DNA from: an uncultured Oscillospiraceae bacterium
GTDB taxonomy: Bacteria; Bacillota; Clostridia; Oscillospirales; Oscillospiraceae
Assembly (NCBI GenBank): GCA_934661715.1
Contig: CAKUJL010000031.1
Span: forward strand, 1-12,034
Length of the DNA stretch: 12,034 nucleotides
Reading direction: 5' to 3'
Positions within the stretch are counted from its first letter, which is position 1. Each line of letters starts with the position of its first letter. The notes under the pieces are model-generated. The model saw only the letters and a program-made list of their open reading frames with translations, searched no databases and was not told the DNA's origin. The translations under genes were made by a program, and so were the position numbers. Positions 1-9,041 of the stretch are shown in pieces.

Positions 1-15
1 AAAGCTGGTGAAGCA

Positions 16-1530
16 ATGGAATTAAGACCGGAAGAGATTTCAAGAATCATCCGTTCTCAAATCAAACACTATGAAGCGAGAATCAACCAGTCTGAGACCG
101 GTACCGTCATTCTGATCGGCGACGGCATCGCGAAGGCCGCGGGCCTGACCGGATGCATGGTCAACGAGCTGCTGGAATTCCCCGGCGGCGTGTACGGCAT
201 GGCGCAGAATCTGGAAGAGAACTCCGTTTCCATCGTTATGCTCGGTAACGAAGAGGGCATCCGCGAGGGCGACACCGTTCGCCGCACGGGCCGCGTCGTT
301 TCCGTTCCTGTCGGCTATGAGCTGATCGGCCGCGTTGTCGACGCTCTGGGCCAGCCCATCGACGGCAAGGGCCCCATCGAGGCCAAGCAGTACGCCGCCA
401 TCGAGTCTCCCGCCCCCGACATTCTGAAGCGCAAGAGCGTCTCCGTTCCGCTTCAGACCGGTATCAAGGCCATCGACTCCATGATCCCCATCGGCCGCGG
501 CCAGCGCGAACTGATCATCGGCGACCGCCAGACCGGTAAGACTACCCTGGCCTCCGACACCATCATCAACCAGAAGGGCAAGGACGTCATCTGCATCTAC
601 GTCGCCATCGGCCAGAAGCGCTCGACGGTTGCCCAGCTCGTTTCCACGCTCGACGCCGCCGGCGCTATGGACTACACCATCGTCGTCTCGGCGACTGCTT
701 CGGAGCTCGCGCCGTTACAGTACATCGCGCCGTATTCCGGCTGCACGATGGGCGAGTTCTTCATGCACGAGGGAAAAGACGTCCTCGTCATCTACGACGA
801 CTTAAGTAAGCACGCCACGGCGTACCGTGCGCTGTCTCTGCTCATCCGCCGTCCGCCCGGACGTGAAGCATACCCCGGCGACGTTTTCTACCTGCACTCG
901 CGTTTACTGGAGCGTGCGGCCCGTATCGCGCCGGAGTTCGGCGGCGGCTCTCTGACCGCCCTTCCCATCATCGAGACGCAGGCGGGCGACGTTTCCGCTT
1001 ACATCCCGACGAACGTCATTTCCATCACCGACGGCCAGATCTTCCTGGAGACCGAGCTGTTCCACTCCGGCGTCATGCCGGCGGTCAACCCCGGTATCTC
1101 GGTTTCCCGTGTCGGCGGCAACGCCCAGATCAAGGCGATGAAGAAGGTCGCCGGCAATCTGAAGCTTCTGTACTCGCAGTACAGAGAGCTGCAAAGCTTC
1201 GCGCAGTTCGGCTCCGATCTGGATAAGGACACCAGAGACCGTCTCGAGCAGGGCGCACGTATCGTGGAGGTCCTCAAGCAGGACCGCAACGCGCCTGTTG
1301 ACGTTGCGTATCAGGTCTGCATCCTGTACGCGGTCATCGGCGGCTACCTCAAGGACGTGCCCGTTGATCGCATCCGTGCGTTTGAGACCGAGCTCTATCC
1401 CTGGATGGAGGCCAATGCCGCGGACGTTCTGTCCGCCATCCGCGAAACGAAGGATCTGAGCAAGGAAACGGAAGCGCTTTTGAACAAGGCCATTACTACC
1501 CGCGTCGCCGAGTTCTTACAACATCAATAA
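16..1530 (+). CDS. atpA: F1Fo ATP synthase subunit alpha
   Basis: This is the regulatory, non-catalytic nucleotide-binding subunit of the F1 head, which alternates with beta in the hexamer on the cytoplasmic side of the membrane. The 504-residue product is full length for the family. The N-terminal beta-barrel covers about residues 25-92, followed by the nucleotide-binding domain with Walker A GDRQTGKT at 169-176 and Walker B-like DVLVIYDD at 255-262. The ATPase alpha/beta signature [10 protein letters not shown] starts at 355, and R365 falls at the arginine-finger position. The ATG at 16 gives the family's usual start, MELRPEEIS, and is preceded by GGTGA at 7-11 as a plausible SD. The first 15 bases probably belong to the 3' end of the preceding gene (atpH by usual order): one frame stays open to a TAA at 23-25, overlapping atpA, and another stops at 9-11. 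Too little is visible to choose. The coupling ion (H+ or Na+) cannot be read from F1 subunits. Confidence 0.98.
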   Translation: MELRPEEISRIIRSQIKHYEARINQSETGTVILIGDGIAKAAGLTGCMVNELLEFPGGVYGMAQNLEENSVSIVMLGNEEGIREGDTVRRTGRVVSVPVGYELIGRVVDALGQPIDGKGPIEAKQYAAIESPAPDILKRKSVSVPLQTGIKAIDSMIPIGRGQRELIIGDRQTGKTTLASDTIINQKGKDVICIYVAIGQKRSTVAQLVSTLDAAGAMDYTIVVSATASELAPLQYIAPYSGCTMGEFFMHEGKDVLVIYDDLSKHATAYRALSLLIRRPPGREAYPGDVFYLHSRLLERAARIAPEFGGGSLTALPIIETQAGDVSAYIPTNVISITDGQIFLETELFHSGVMPAVNPGISVSRVGGNAQIKAMKKVAGNLKLLYSQYRELQSFAQFGSDLDKDTRDRLEQGARIVEVLKQDRNAPVDVAYQVCILYAVIGGYLKDVPVDRIRAFETELYPWMEANAADVLSAIRETKDLSKETEALLNKAITTRVAEFLQHQ

Positions 1531-1545
1531 GAAGGAGGCGCGCAC

Positions 1546-4198
<2,653 letters not shown>

Positions 4199-4205
4199 TA
4201 ACATC

Positions 4206-4234
4206 AAAAGCCCGCTGCTATGCAGCGGGCTTTT
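4206..4234 (+). terminator. Intrinsic terminator of the atp operon
   Basis: AAAAGCCCGCTGC at 4206-4218 and GCAGCGGGCTTTT at 4222-4234 form a perfect 13-bp stem with a three-base TAT loop. Its core is nine GC-rich pairs followed by a T run. It lies seven bases after the atpC stop codon. The A/T flanks are symmetric, so it could also stop transcription arriving on the - strand. Confidence 0.95.
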
Positions 4235-4255
4235 CATCTTAATAACCTCGTAGAG

Positions 4256-4429
4256 TTTCGCGTCCGCAGACGCGAAATAAAATAGAAATCCATTTTATCC
4301 GGCGGCTTTGCCGACCGGAAAAATTCCTCTCGCCTCGCAAGTGTGGAATTTTTGCCCCGTTGGGGCAAAAATTATGCGCGCAGTCGAGGCGCAGCCTCTT
4401 TGTCAAAAAAGCCCCTGCTTTTTTGACAA
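4256..4429. repeat. Cluster of inverted repeats between convergent units
   Basis: No gene is visible here, but the stretch is almost entirely made of inverted repeats. TTTCGCGTC 4256-4264 pairs with 4269-4277 (loop CGCA). ATAAAAT 4277-4283 pairs with 4292-4298. CCGGCGGC 4299-4306 pairs with 4310-4318 with one bulged A. AAAAATTCC 4319-4327 pairs with 4345-4353. AATTTTTGCCCC 4347-4358 pairs with 4362-4373 (12 bp, loop GTT). GAGGC 4386-4390 pairs with 4394-4398. TTGTCAAAAAAGC 4400-4412 pairs with 4417-4429 (13 bp, loop CCCT). The stem at 4347-4373 has T before and A after its GC core on both strands, the opposite of an intrinsic terminator. A dispersed intergenic palindromic repeat or a structured RNA are both possible; which one is not decidable from a single copy. 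Confidence 0.6.
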
Positions 4430-4430
4430 T

Positions 4431-4457
4431 AAAAAAACGGCCAGCACTGCTGGTCGT
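4431..4457 (-). terminator. Intrinsic terminator of tRNA-Gly (and upstream operon)
   Basis: Read on the - strand, ACG-A-CCAGC, loop AGT, GCTGG-C-CGT folds into a hairpin with one A/C mismatch and ends in a run of seven T. It begins seven bases after the CCA end of the tRNA. No terminator was found between the lipoprotein gene and the tRNA, so this site probably ends read-through transcripts from that operon as well. Confidence 0.88.
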
Positions 4458-4463
4458 CTTTTA

Positions 4464-4539
4464 TGGAGCGGGTGACGAGGCTCGAACTCGCTACCTCCAC
4501 CTTGGCAAGGTGGCGCTCTACCGGATGAGCTACACCCGC
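4464..4539 (-). tRNA. tRNA-Gly (anticodon GCC)
   Basis: The - strand folds into a complete 76-nt cloverleaf. The acceptor arm GCGGGTG pairs with CACCCGC, followed by discriminator T and an encoded CCA at 4464-4466. The D arm holds AGCTCATCCGGTAGAGC. The anticodon stem CCACC/GGTGG encloses TTGCCAA, giving anticodon GCC, which reads the glycine codons GGC and GGU. The T arm holds GTTCGAGCC. It has its own promoter and terminator and lies 51 bases beyond the stop of the lipoprotein gene on the same strand. Confidence 0.98.
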
Positions 4540-4553
4540 ATTTCTCAAATGCG
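4537..4553 (-). other. Leader hairpin of pre-tRNA-Gly
   Basis: On the - strand CGCATTT at 4553-4547, loop GAG, and AAATGCG at 4543-4537 form a perfect 7-bp hairpin. Its first base falls about where the predicted promoter would start transcription. The last three bases of the 3' arm are nucleotides 1-3 of the mature tRNA, so the hairpin and the acceptor stem are mutually exclusive. The pairing is visible in the sequence; any effect on RNase P processing is inference. Confidence 0.45.
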
Positions 4554-4559
4554 AGTATT

Positions 4560-4587
4560 ATTATAGCAAAGAATCTGAAAAAGTCAA
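4560..4587 (-). promoter_or_regulatory. SigA-type promoter for tRNA-Gly
   Basis: On the - strand TTGACT (4587-4582) and a perfect TATAAT (4565-4560) are separated by 16 bases. Transcription would start near 4553, about 14 bases before the mature tRNA. The -35 box begins only three bases after the lipoprotein stop codon at 4591. Confidence 0.88.
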
Positions 4588-4590
4588 GCC

Positions 4591-5853
4591 CTATCTTTGA
4601 TTTGCCGCATAATTTTGTAAAATCGTATCGGGATTTTCTTCCGGCGTTTCCGAAGGCTGTTCCGACGGGGTCTCGCCGGACGGGTTTTCCGGCTGCTCGG
4701 GCTCTGCGGGGGTTTCCGGCGTCACGGGCGTCTCCGGCGCGGACTCTTCCCCGGTCGGCGCTTCCGGTTCCTCGGGAGCCGGGCAGGCGGGATATTGCTC
4801 GCGGTCCCACGAATAGTCCGCCATATCCTCGTCGTAGCGCAGGTTCAGCCCCGTCTGTGAGAGCACGTCCTGCATAAGGTCCAGATGGTACCACTGCGAA
4901 TCGAGCGAAATGAGGTTCCACCAGTAATCTTCCCCGTCGCGCTGCCCTTCGACCACCTGACACTCGAGCCCCGCCTCCCGGCAAAGAAGCGCCCAGCTCT
5001 GCGCCATCGACCAGCTTGTGGCATAGCCCTCGCACAGAAGCGAGTACACTGGCGTCTTCGTTTCGCGCTCGGTATAGGAAAAACGCTCGGTGAGATACGA
5101 ATACAGCAGCTGCATTTTGTCCCAGTCGCTTTCGCGGATGCGCACGTAGACAGACGCCGCGCTCAGGGTATCGGCGACCTGCTTTGCCATGCTCTCGAGC
5201 GTGCGCGAAGGCTCGGGATACGCAAACGAGACCTCCGCGATTCTCGGCGTCGCGCCCTGCGGGTAATTCTCTAACGTCACCTCCGGCATCGCCATGAGCC
5301 GGTCGAGATTTTCCTCGTAATAGTCCCTGGCCAGCGCCGCATAGTCCGGCTCCTGCGCGTAGCCCGCGTAAACGGTGAGCACCGGGTCGTAATTGTCCAT
5401 CGACTCGCGCAGCCGCCGCTCCAGATCGCGCGTGTTGCTGACATACGGAATGTCGGAAAGCGCCGTTTTGGTCTCGCGGAAGGTGATGTCCACGTGAATT
5501 TCGTAGTAGGAAACGATGAGCGTGCACTCGTGCGTCATGTAGTCGACCGCGTAAGCGCCCGCCGGGTCCTCTCTTGCCACGGAGTAGGCCGCCGCGGCCA
5601 GATCATCCTCCAGAACGCCCGTGTACTGCTGGGCGCGGATGACGCCGTGCTCGACTCCCCCGCGCACAAAATCGCGGATGGCCCGGCGAAGACCGGCGTA
5701 GTCGCCGACGTTTACGACGTTCGAGTCCTGCTGCTCGGCTTGCGTCTGGCTGTGCGCCGAAACGCGCGTATAGCTCGACGGAACGAAGCGGCTGCACGCC
5801 GAAAGCGCCGTACAAAGCGCCAGCGTCAGCGCCGTCAACCGAACCTTCCTCAT
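4591..5853 (-). CDS. Lipoprotein with degenerate transglutaminase-like domain
   Basis: The 420-residue product starts with a lipoprotein signal: basic MRKVR, a hydrophobic run and lipobox LSAC with C20, so it is probably anchored outside the membrane. Residues about 21-235 show no domain I can name. Residues about 245-330 resemble a transglutaminase-like (PF01841-type) core: LCEGYATSWSMAQ with C274 at the nucleophile position, a GLECQVVEG strand, WWNLISLDSQWYHLD with D325 at the Asp position. The catalytic His, normally in an HAWN-type motif, is replaced by Y310 in YWWN, so classical Cys-His-Asp catalysis looks lost. Residues about 357-409 are a Pro/Glu/Thr-rich low-complexity tail, followed by a short ILQNYAANQR end. 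The ATG at 5853 has AAAGGAG nine bases upstream. It follows the YitT-family gene by 39 bases and is the last protein gene of the operon. Its function is unknown; a structural or binding role is inferred. Confidence 0.8.
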   Translation of the reverse strand: MRKVRLTALTLALCTALSACSRFVPSSYTRVSAHSQTQAEQQDSNVVNVGDYAGLRRAIRDFVRGGVEHGVIRAQQYTGVLEDDLAAAAYSVAREDPAGAYAVDYMTHECTLIVSYYEIHVDITFRETKTALSDIPYVSNTRDLERRLRESMDNYDPVLTVYAGYAQEPDYAALARDYYEENLDRLMAMPEVTLENYPQGATPRIAEVSFAYPEPSRTLESMAKQVADTLSAASVYVRIRESDWDKMQLLYSYLTERFSYTERETKTPVYSLLCEGYATSWSMAQSWALLCREAGLECQVVEGQRDGEDYWWNLISLDSQWYHLDLMQDVLSQTGLNLRYDEDMADYSWDREQYPACPAPEEPEAPTGEESAPETPVTPETPAEPEQPENPSGETPSEQPSETPEENPDTILQNYAANQR

Positions 5854-5892
5854 CCCGCTTCGCTCCTTTCGCCTGAAATCTGCCTTTTTTGA

Positions 5893-6759
5893 CTATATAT
5901 CGTCATTATAGCGCTTGAATCCCTCGCCGAGCACCTGGTGCGCGGGCTGGACGATCATAAACGCGTTCGGGTCGATGCACTGCACGAGCTGCTTGAGCTC
6001 GGAGATCTGCCGGCTCTTGACGGCCGTCATCAAAACGGTCTTGGGCTGGCCGGTGTAGCCGCCGCGTCCTTCCAGAAACGTCACGCCGCGGTCCAGCTGC
6101 TTGTCAATCGCGCGGTACACGTCCTCATAGCGCTCGGAAATGATGAGCACAACGCTCGAATAGTCAAGCCCGTACAGCACCGCGTCCAGCACGCGCGAGC
6201 AGATGAAAAGCGTGATGGCGCTGTAGAGCGTTTTGGAAATGTCGCGGAACACAAGGCCCGTGAGCACGAGAACGCAGGTATCGATCGCCAGTGTCACATA
6301 GCCCATCTTCACCTCGCGAAGGTGCCGCTTTAATAGCCGCGCAAGAATGTCCGTGCCGCCCGTTGTCGCGCCCGGAAGAAACACGAGCCCGAGTCCCGCG
6401 CCGGTGAGCACGCCCCCGAAAATCACGCCCAGCATCGTCTCGACCTGCGGCGCGGGCAGCCCCGACAGAAGGTCAATGAACAGCGAGTTGCAGGCCATGC
6501 CGATCAGAGACCCGAAGAAAAAGCCCCGTCCGAGCCGCCGGTACCCCACGATAAAAAGCGGAATGTTCATCACCGCCGTATAAAGGCCGATGCCGCCGCG
6601 CCCCAAAAGCCGCTGCAAGATCATCGCGATACCGCTTAAGCCGCCGACGTTCAGCGAATTCGGCACCAGAAACAGGTTAAAGCCCAGCGCGAACATCGCG
6701 TTTCCGACCACCAAAAGCGCACAGTACCGAACTATGCTCCAGACCGGTTTTCTTTCCAT
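5893..6759 (-). CDS. YitT-family membrane protein (DUF161/DUF2179)
   Basis: This 288-residue integral membrane protein matches the YitT family, which is widespread in Firmicutes and of uncertain function. The N-terminal membrane part has hydrophobic segments at about 9-30, 38-52, 57-73, 78-100, 107-128, 153-172 and 176-197. It includes the family-typical LVPNSLNVGGLSGIA near 31 and PGATTGGTDILARLL at 129-143. The soluble C-terminal DUF2179-like domain (about 215-285) contains RGVTFLEGRGGYTGQPKTVL and, near 249, SRQISELKQLVQCIDPNAFM. The ATG at 6759 is preceded by AGGAGG eight bases upstream, in the 21-base gap after the topoisomerase A-subunit stop, so cotranscription is likely. Genomes often hold several paralogues, so no gene symbol is given. 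Confidence 0.94.
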   Translation of the reverse strand: MERKPVWSIVRYCALLVVGNAMFALGFNLFLVPNSLNVGGLSGIAMILQRLLGRGGIGLYTAVMNIPLFIVGYRRLGRGFFFGSLIGMACNSLFIDLLSGLPAPQVETMLGVIFGGVLTGAGLGLVFLPGATTGGTDILARLLKRHLREVKMGYVTLAIDTCVLVLTGLVFRDISKTLYSAITLFICSRVLDAVLYGLDYSSVVLIISERYEDVYRAIDKQLDRGVTFLEGRGGYTGQPKTVLMTAVKSRQISELKQLVQCIDPNAFMIVQPAHQVLGEGFKRYNDDI

Positions 6760-6780
6760 GTCGCAAGCCTCCTGTAATCA

Positions 6781-9015
6781 TCAGATATCCAACGAAATCT
6801 GCGTTTCCTCCGTGTCCTCCTGCCGCAGAAGGGCGCCCGCGCCCGGAATGGTTCTTGCGCGGTAGCGTGCCTGATTGGCGATCGCGCTGTCCGGAAGCGT
6901 CTGCACGCGCACGACCTTCGCGTTCTTCTTGAGCGTCATGACCGCGACGCCCTGCGTGGCTCTCGTCGTCTTCGCGCTCAGCTGCGCCGTCGAGAAGATG
7001 AGCGCCCGCGAGTCCGAAGCAAAGAGCACCAGCTCTTCCTCCTGCGACAGCGCGAGGACGGATACCAGCGGGCTCTTGTCGGAGTACGCGCCGGTGAGCT
7101 TTCTGCGGTTCGTCTTCGTCGCGTAGCCGGCCAGCTCCACCTTCGCGCACTTGCCGTTTTCGAAGACAAACAGCAGATTTCCCGAATAATCGCCGGGGAA
7201 GACGGCGGCAAAGAAGCTTTCTCCCTCGTCGAAGCCGAGCTTGCTGGGAAGATAGTCTCCGAGCAGCGACGCTTTTCCGTCGTCGAAGTCGGAAAGCCGC
7301 GTCTTGTAGACCTGGCACCGGTCGGTGAAGACGAGAAGCTCGGCGCTGTTCGTCGTCTCGCGGCTCATAAGAAGGCCGTCGCCCTCCTTGAACTTCTGTT
7401 CGCCGGACATCCGCAGCGACTGCGGCGTGATCTTTTTGAAATAGCCCTCGCGGGACAGGAAAACCGTGACCGGGTAGTCGGGCACATCCGGCTCGTCTGG
7501 CACATCCAGCTCGTGGTCAAAGACGAGCTGCGTCTTTCGCGGCTGGCCGAATTTCGCGCTGACAGCCTCGAGCTCCTTGCAGATGACGGCCTTGATCTTT
7601 CTGTCCGAGCCGAGAAGCTCCTCAAGCTCCGCGATCTCTTTTTCGAGGCTGTCGGTCTCCTGCAAGCGGTTGAGCAGGAATTCTTTGTTGATGTTGCGCA
7701 GCTTGATCTCCGCGACGTACTCGGCCTGCACCTGGTCGATGCCGAAGCCGATCATGAGGTTCGGGATGACCTCGGCGTCGAGCTCCGTTTCGCGGATGAT
7801 GCGGATGGCCTTGTCGATGTCGAGCAGGATCTTGCCGAGGCCCTTCAGCAGGTGCAGCTTGTCCTTTTTCTTTTGCAGCTGGTGATACACCCGCCGCTTG
7901 ACGCACTCGCAGCGCCACGCCGTCCACTCCTCAAAAATCTCGCGCACGCCCATCACGCGCGGCATGCCGCCGATCAGAATATTGAAGTTGCAGCCGAACG
8001 AGTCCTGAAGCGTCGTGGTCTTGAACAGCTTCTGCATGAGCTTGTCCGGGTCCGCGCCGCGTTTTAAGTCGATCGTGAGCTTCAGACCGTTTAAGTCCGT
8101 CTCGTCGCGCATGTCGGCAATTTCGCGGATTTTGCCGGCCTTGATGAGCTCGGCGACCTTGTCCATGATGATCTCCGTCGCCGTGGTGTACGGGATCTCA
8201 TAAATTTCGATCATGTTCCCGTCTTTGACATAGCGCCATCTCGCGCGCAGGCGGAACGTTCCCCTGCCGGTTTTGTAAATTTGCAGCATTTCGGAGCAAT
8301 CGTAGAGAATTTCGCCGCCCGTGGGGAAATCCGGCGCGGGAAGGGTGTCGAGCAAATCCGCGTCCGGGTTTTTGATCAGCGCGATGGCCGTCTTGCAGAC
8401 TTCCGTCAGATTAAACGAGCAGATATTCGACGCCATGCCGACCGCGATGCCCATGTTGGCAGAGACGAGCACGTTCGGAAACGTCGTCGGCAGCAGCGTC
8501 GGCTCTTTCATCGTGCCGTCGTAGTTGTCTGTAAAGTCGACGGTATCCGCGTCAATGTCGCGGAAGAGCTCGGTGCAGATGGGGTCTAATTTTGCTTCCG
8601 TGTAACGCGAGGCCGCGTAGGCCATATCGCGCGAGTAGACCTTGCCGAAGTTGCCCTTGGAGTCTACAAACGGGTGCAGCAGCGTCTCGTTGCCTCTGGC
8701 AAGCCGGACCATCGTCTCATAGATGGCGGCGTCGCCGTGGGGGTTTAAGCGCATGGTCTGGCCCACGATGTTGGCAGACTTCGTCCGCGCCCCTGTGAGC
8801 AGGCCCATTTTATACATCGTATAGAGTAATTTCCGGTGCGACGGCTTAAAACCGTCAATTTCCGGGATCGCGCGGGAGACGATGACCGACATCGCATAGG
8901 GCATGTAGTTCTGCTCGAGCGTCTGGCAGATGGGCTGCTCCATCACCTCGGCACGAAGCCCCTGCACATGCGGGTCCATTCTCTTCGGCGCGTCCGGTTG
9001 TTTTTTCTTCGCCAT
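6781..9015 (-). CDS. parC: DNA topoisomerase IV-like subunit A (GyrA/ParC family)
   Basis: This is the DNA breakage and rejoining subunit of a type IIA topoisomerase, expected to act with the B subunit encoded just upstream. The 744-residue product starts with a basic tail, then the winged-helix/tower region (about 30-500) with GFKPSHRKLLYTMYKMG at 55-71 and the catalytic tyrosine Y138 in AASRYTE. The coiled-coil arm is rich in charged residues at about 375-490. A beta-pinwheel C-terminal domain spans about 515-705, with repeated strands such as VTVFLSREGYFKKI, LLVFTDRCQVYKTRL and LLFVFENGKCAKVEL. No GyrA box (QRRGGKG-like) is seen in that domain, which argues for a decatenating topoisomerase IV over a supercoiling gyrase. 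In the quinolone region, A96 and E100 stand where E. coli GyrA has S83 and D87. The ATG at 9015 has AAGGA about ten bases upstream. The ParC or GyrA label is the least certain part. Confidence 0.88.
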   Translation of the reverse strand: MAKKKQPDAPKRMDPHVQGLRAEVMEQPICQTLEQNYMPYAMSVIVSRAIPEIDGFKPSHRKLLYTMYKMGLLTGARTKSANIVGQTMRLNPHGDAAIYETMVRLARGNETLLHPFVDSKGNFGKVYSRDMAYAASRYTEAKLDPICTELFRDIDADTVDFTDNYDGTMKEPTLLPTTFPNVLVSANMGIAVGMASNICSFNLTEVCKTAIALIKNPDADLLDTLPAPDFPTGGEILYDCSEMLQIYKTGRGTFRLRARWRYVKDGNMIEIYEIPYTTATEIIMDKVAELIKAGKIREIADMRDETDLNGLKLTIDLKRGADPDKLMQKLFKTTTLQDSFGCNFNILIGGMPRVMGVREIFEEWTAWRCECVKRRVYHQLQKKKDKLHLLKGLGKILLDIDKAIRIIRETELDAEVIPNLMIGFGIDQVQAEYVAEIKLRNINKEFLLNRLQETDSLEKEIAELEELLGSDRKIKAVICKELEAVSAKFGQPRKTQLVFDHELDVPDEPDVPDYPVTVFLSREGYFKKITPQSLRMSGEQKFKEGDGLLMSRETTNSAELLVFTDRCQVYKTRLSDFDDGKASLLGDYLPSKLGFDEGESFFAAVFPGDYSGNLLFVFENGKCAKVELAGYATKTNRRKLTGAYSDKSPLVSVLALSQEEELVLFASDSRALIFSTAQLSAKTTRATQGVAVMTLKKNAKVVRVQTLPDSAIANQARYRARTIPGAGALLRQEDTEETQISLDI

Positions 9016-9041
9016 ATTTTTTCGTTCCTTCGTTTCGCGGC

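Noticed and set aside
4256..4429. CRISPR array or insertion sequence as an explanation of the hairpin cluster
   Set aside because: The hairpins differ in sequence and spacing, there are no regular direct repeats with spacers, and no transposase frame or terminal repeats with target duplication are seen.
4464..4539. tRNA-Gly as an attachment site for an integrated element
   Set aside because: There is no integrase gene and no second copy of the tRNA 3' end in the window, and the flanking genes are ordinary chromosomal genes.
4403..5527. 374-codon - strand open frame overlapping the lipoprotein gene and running through the tRNA
   Set aside because: It reads through a tRNA gene and a terminator and lies out of frame with a convincing lipoprotein gene that has a signal peptide and SD.
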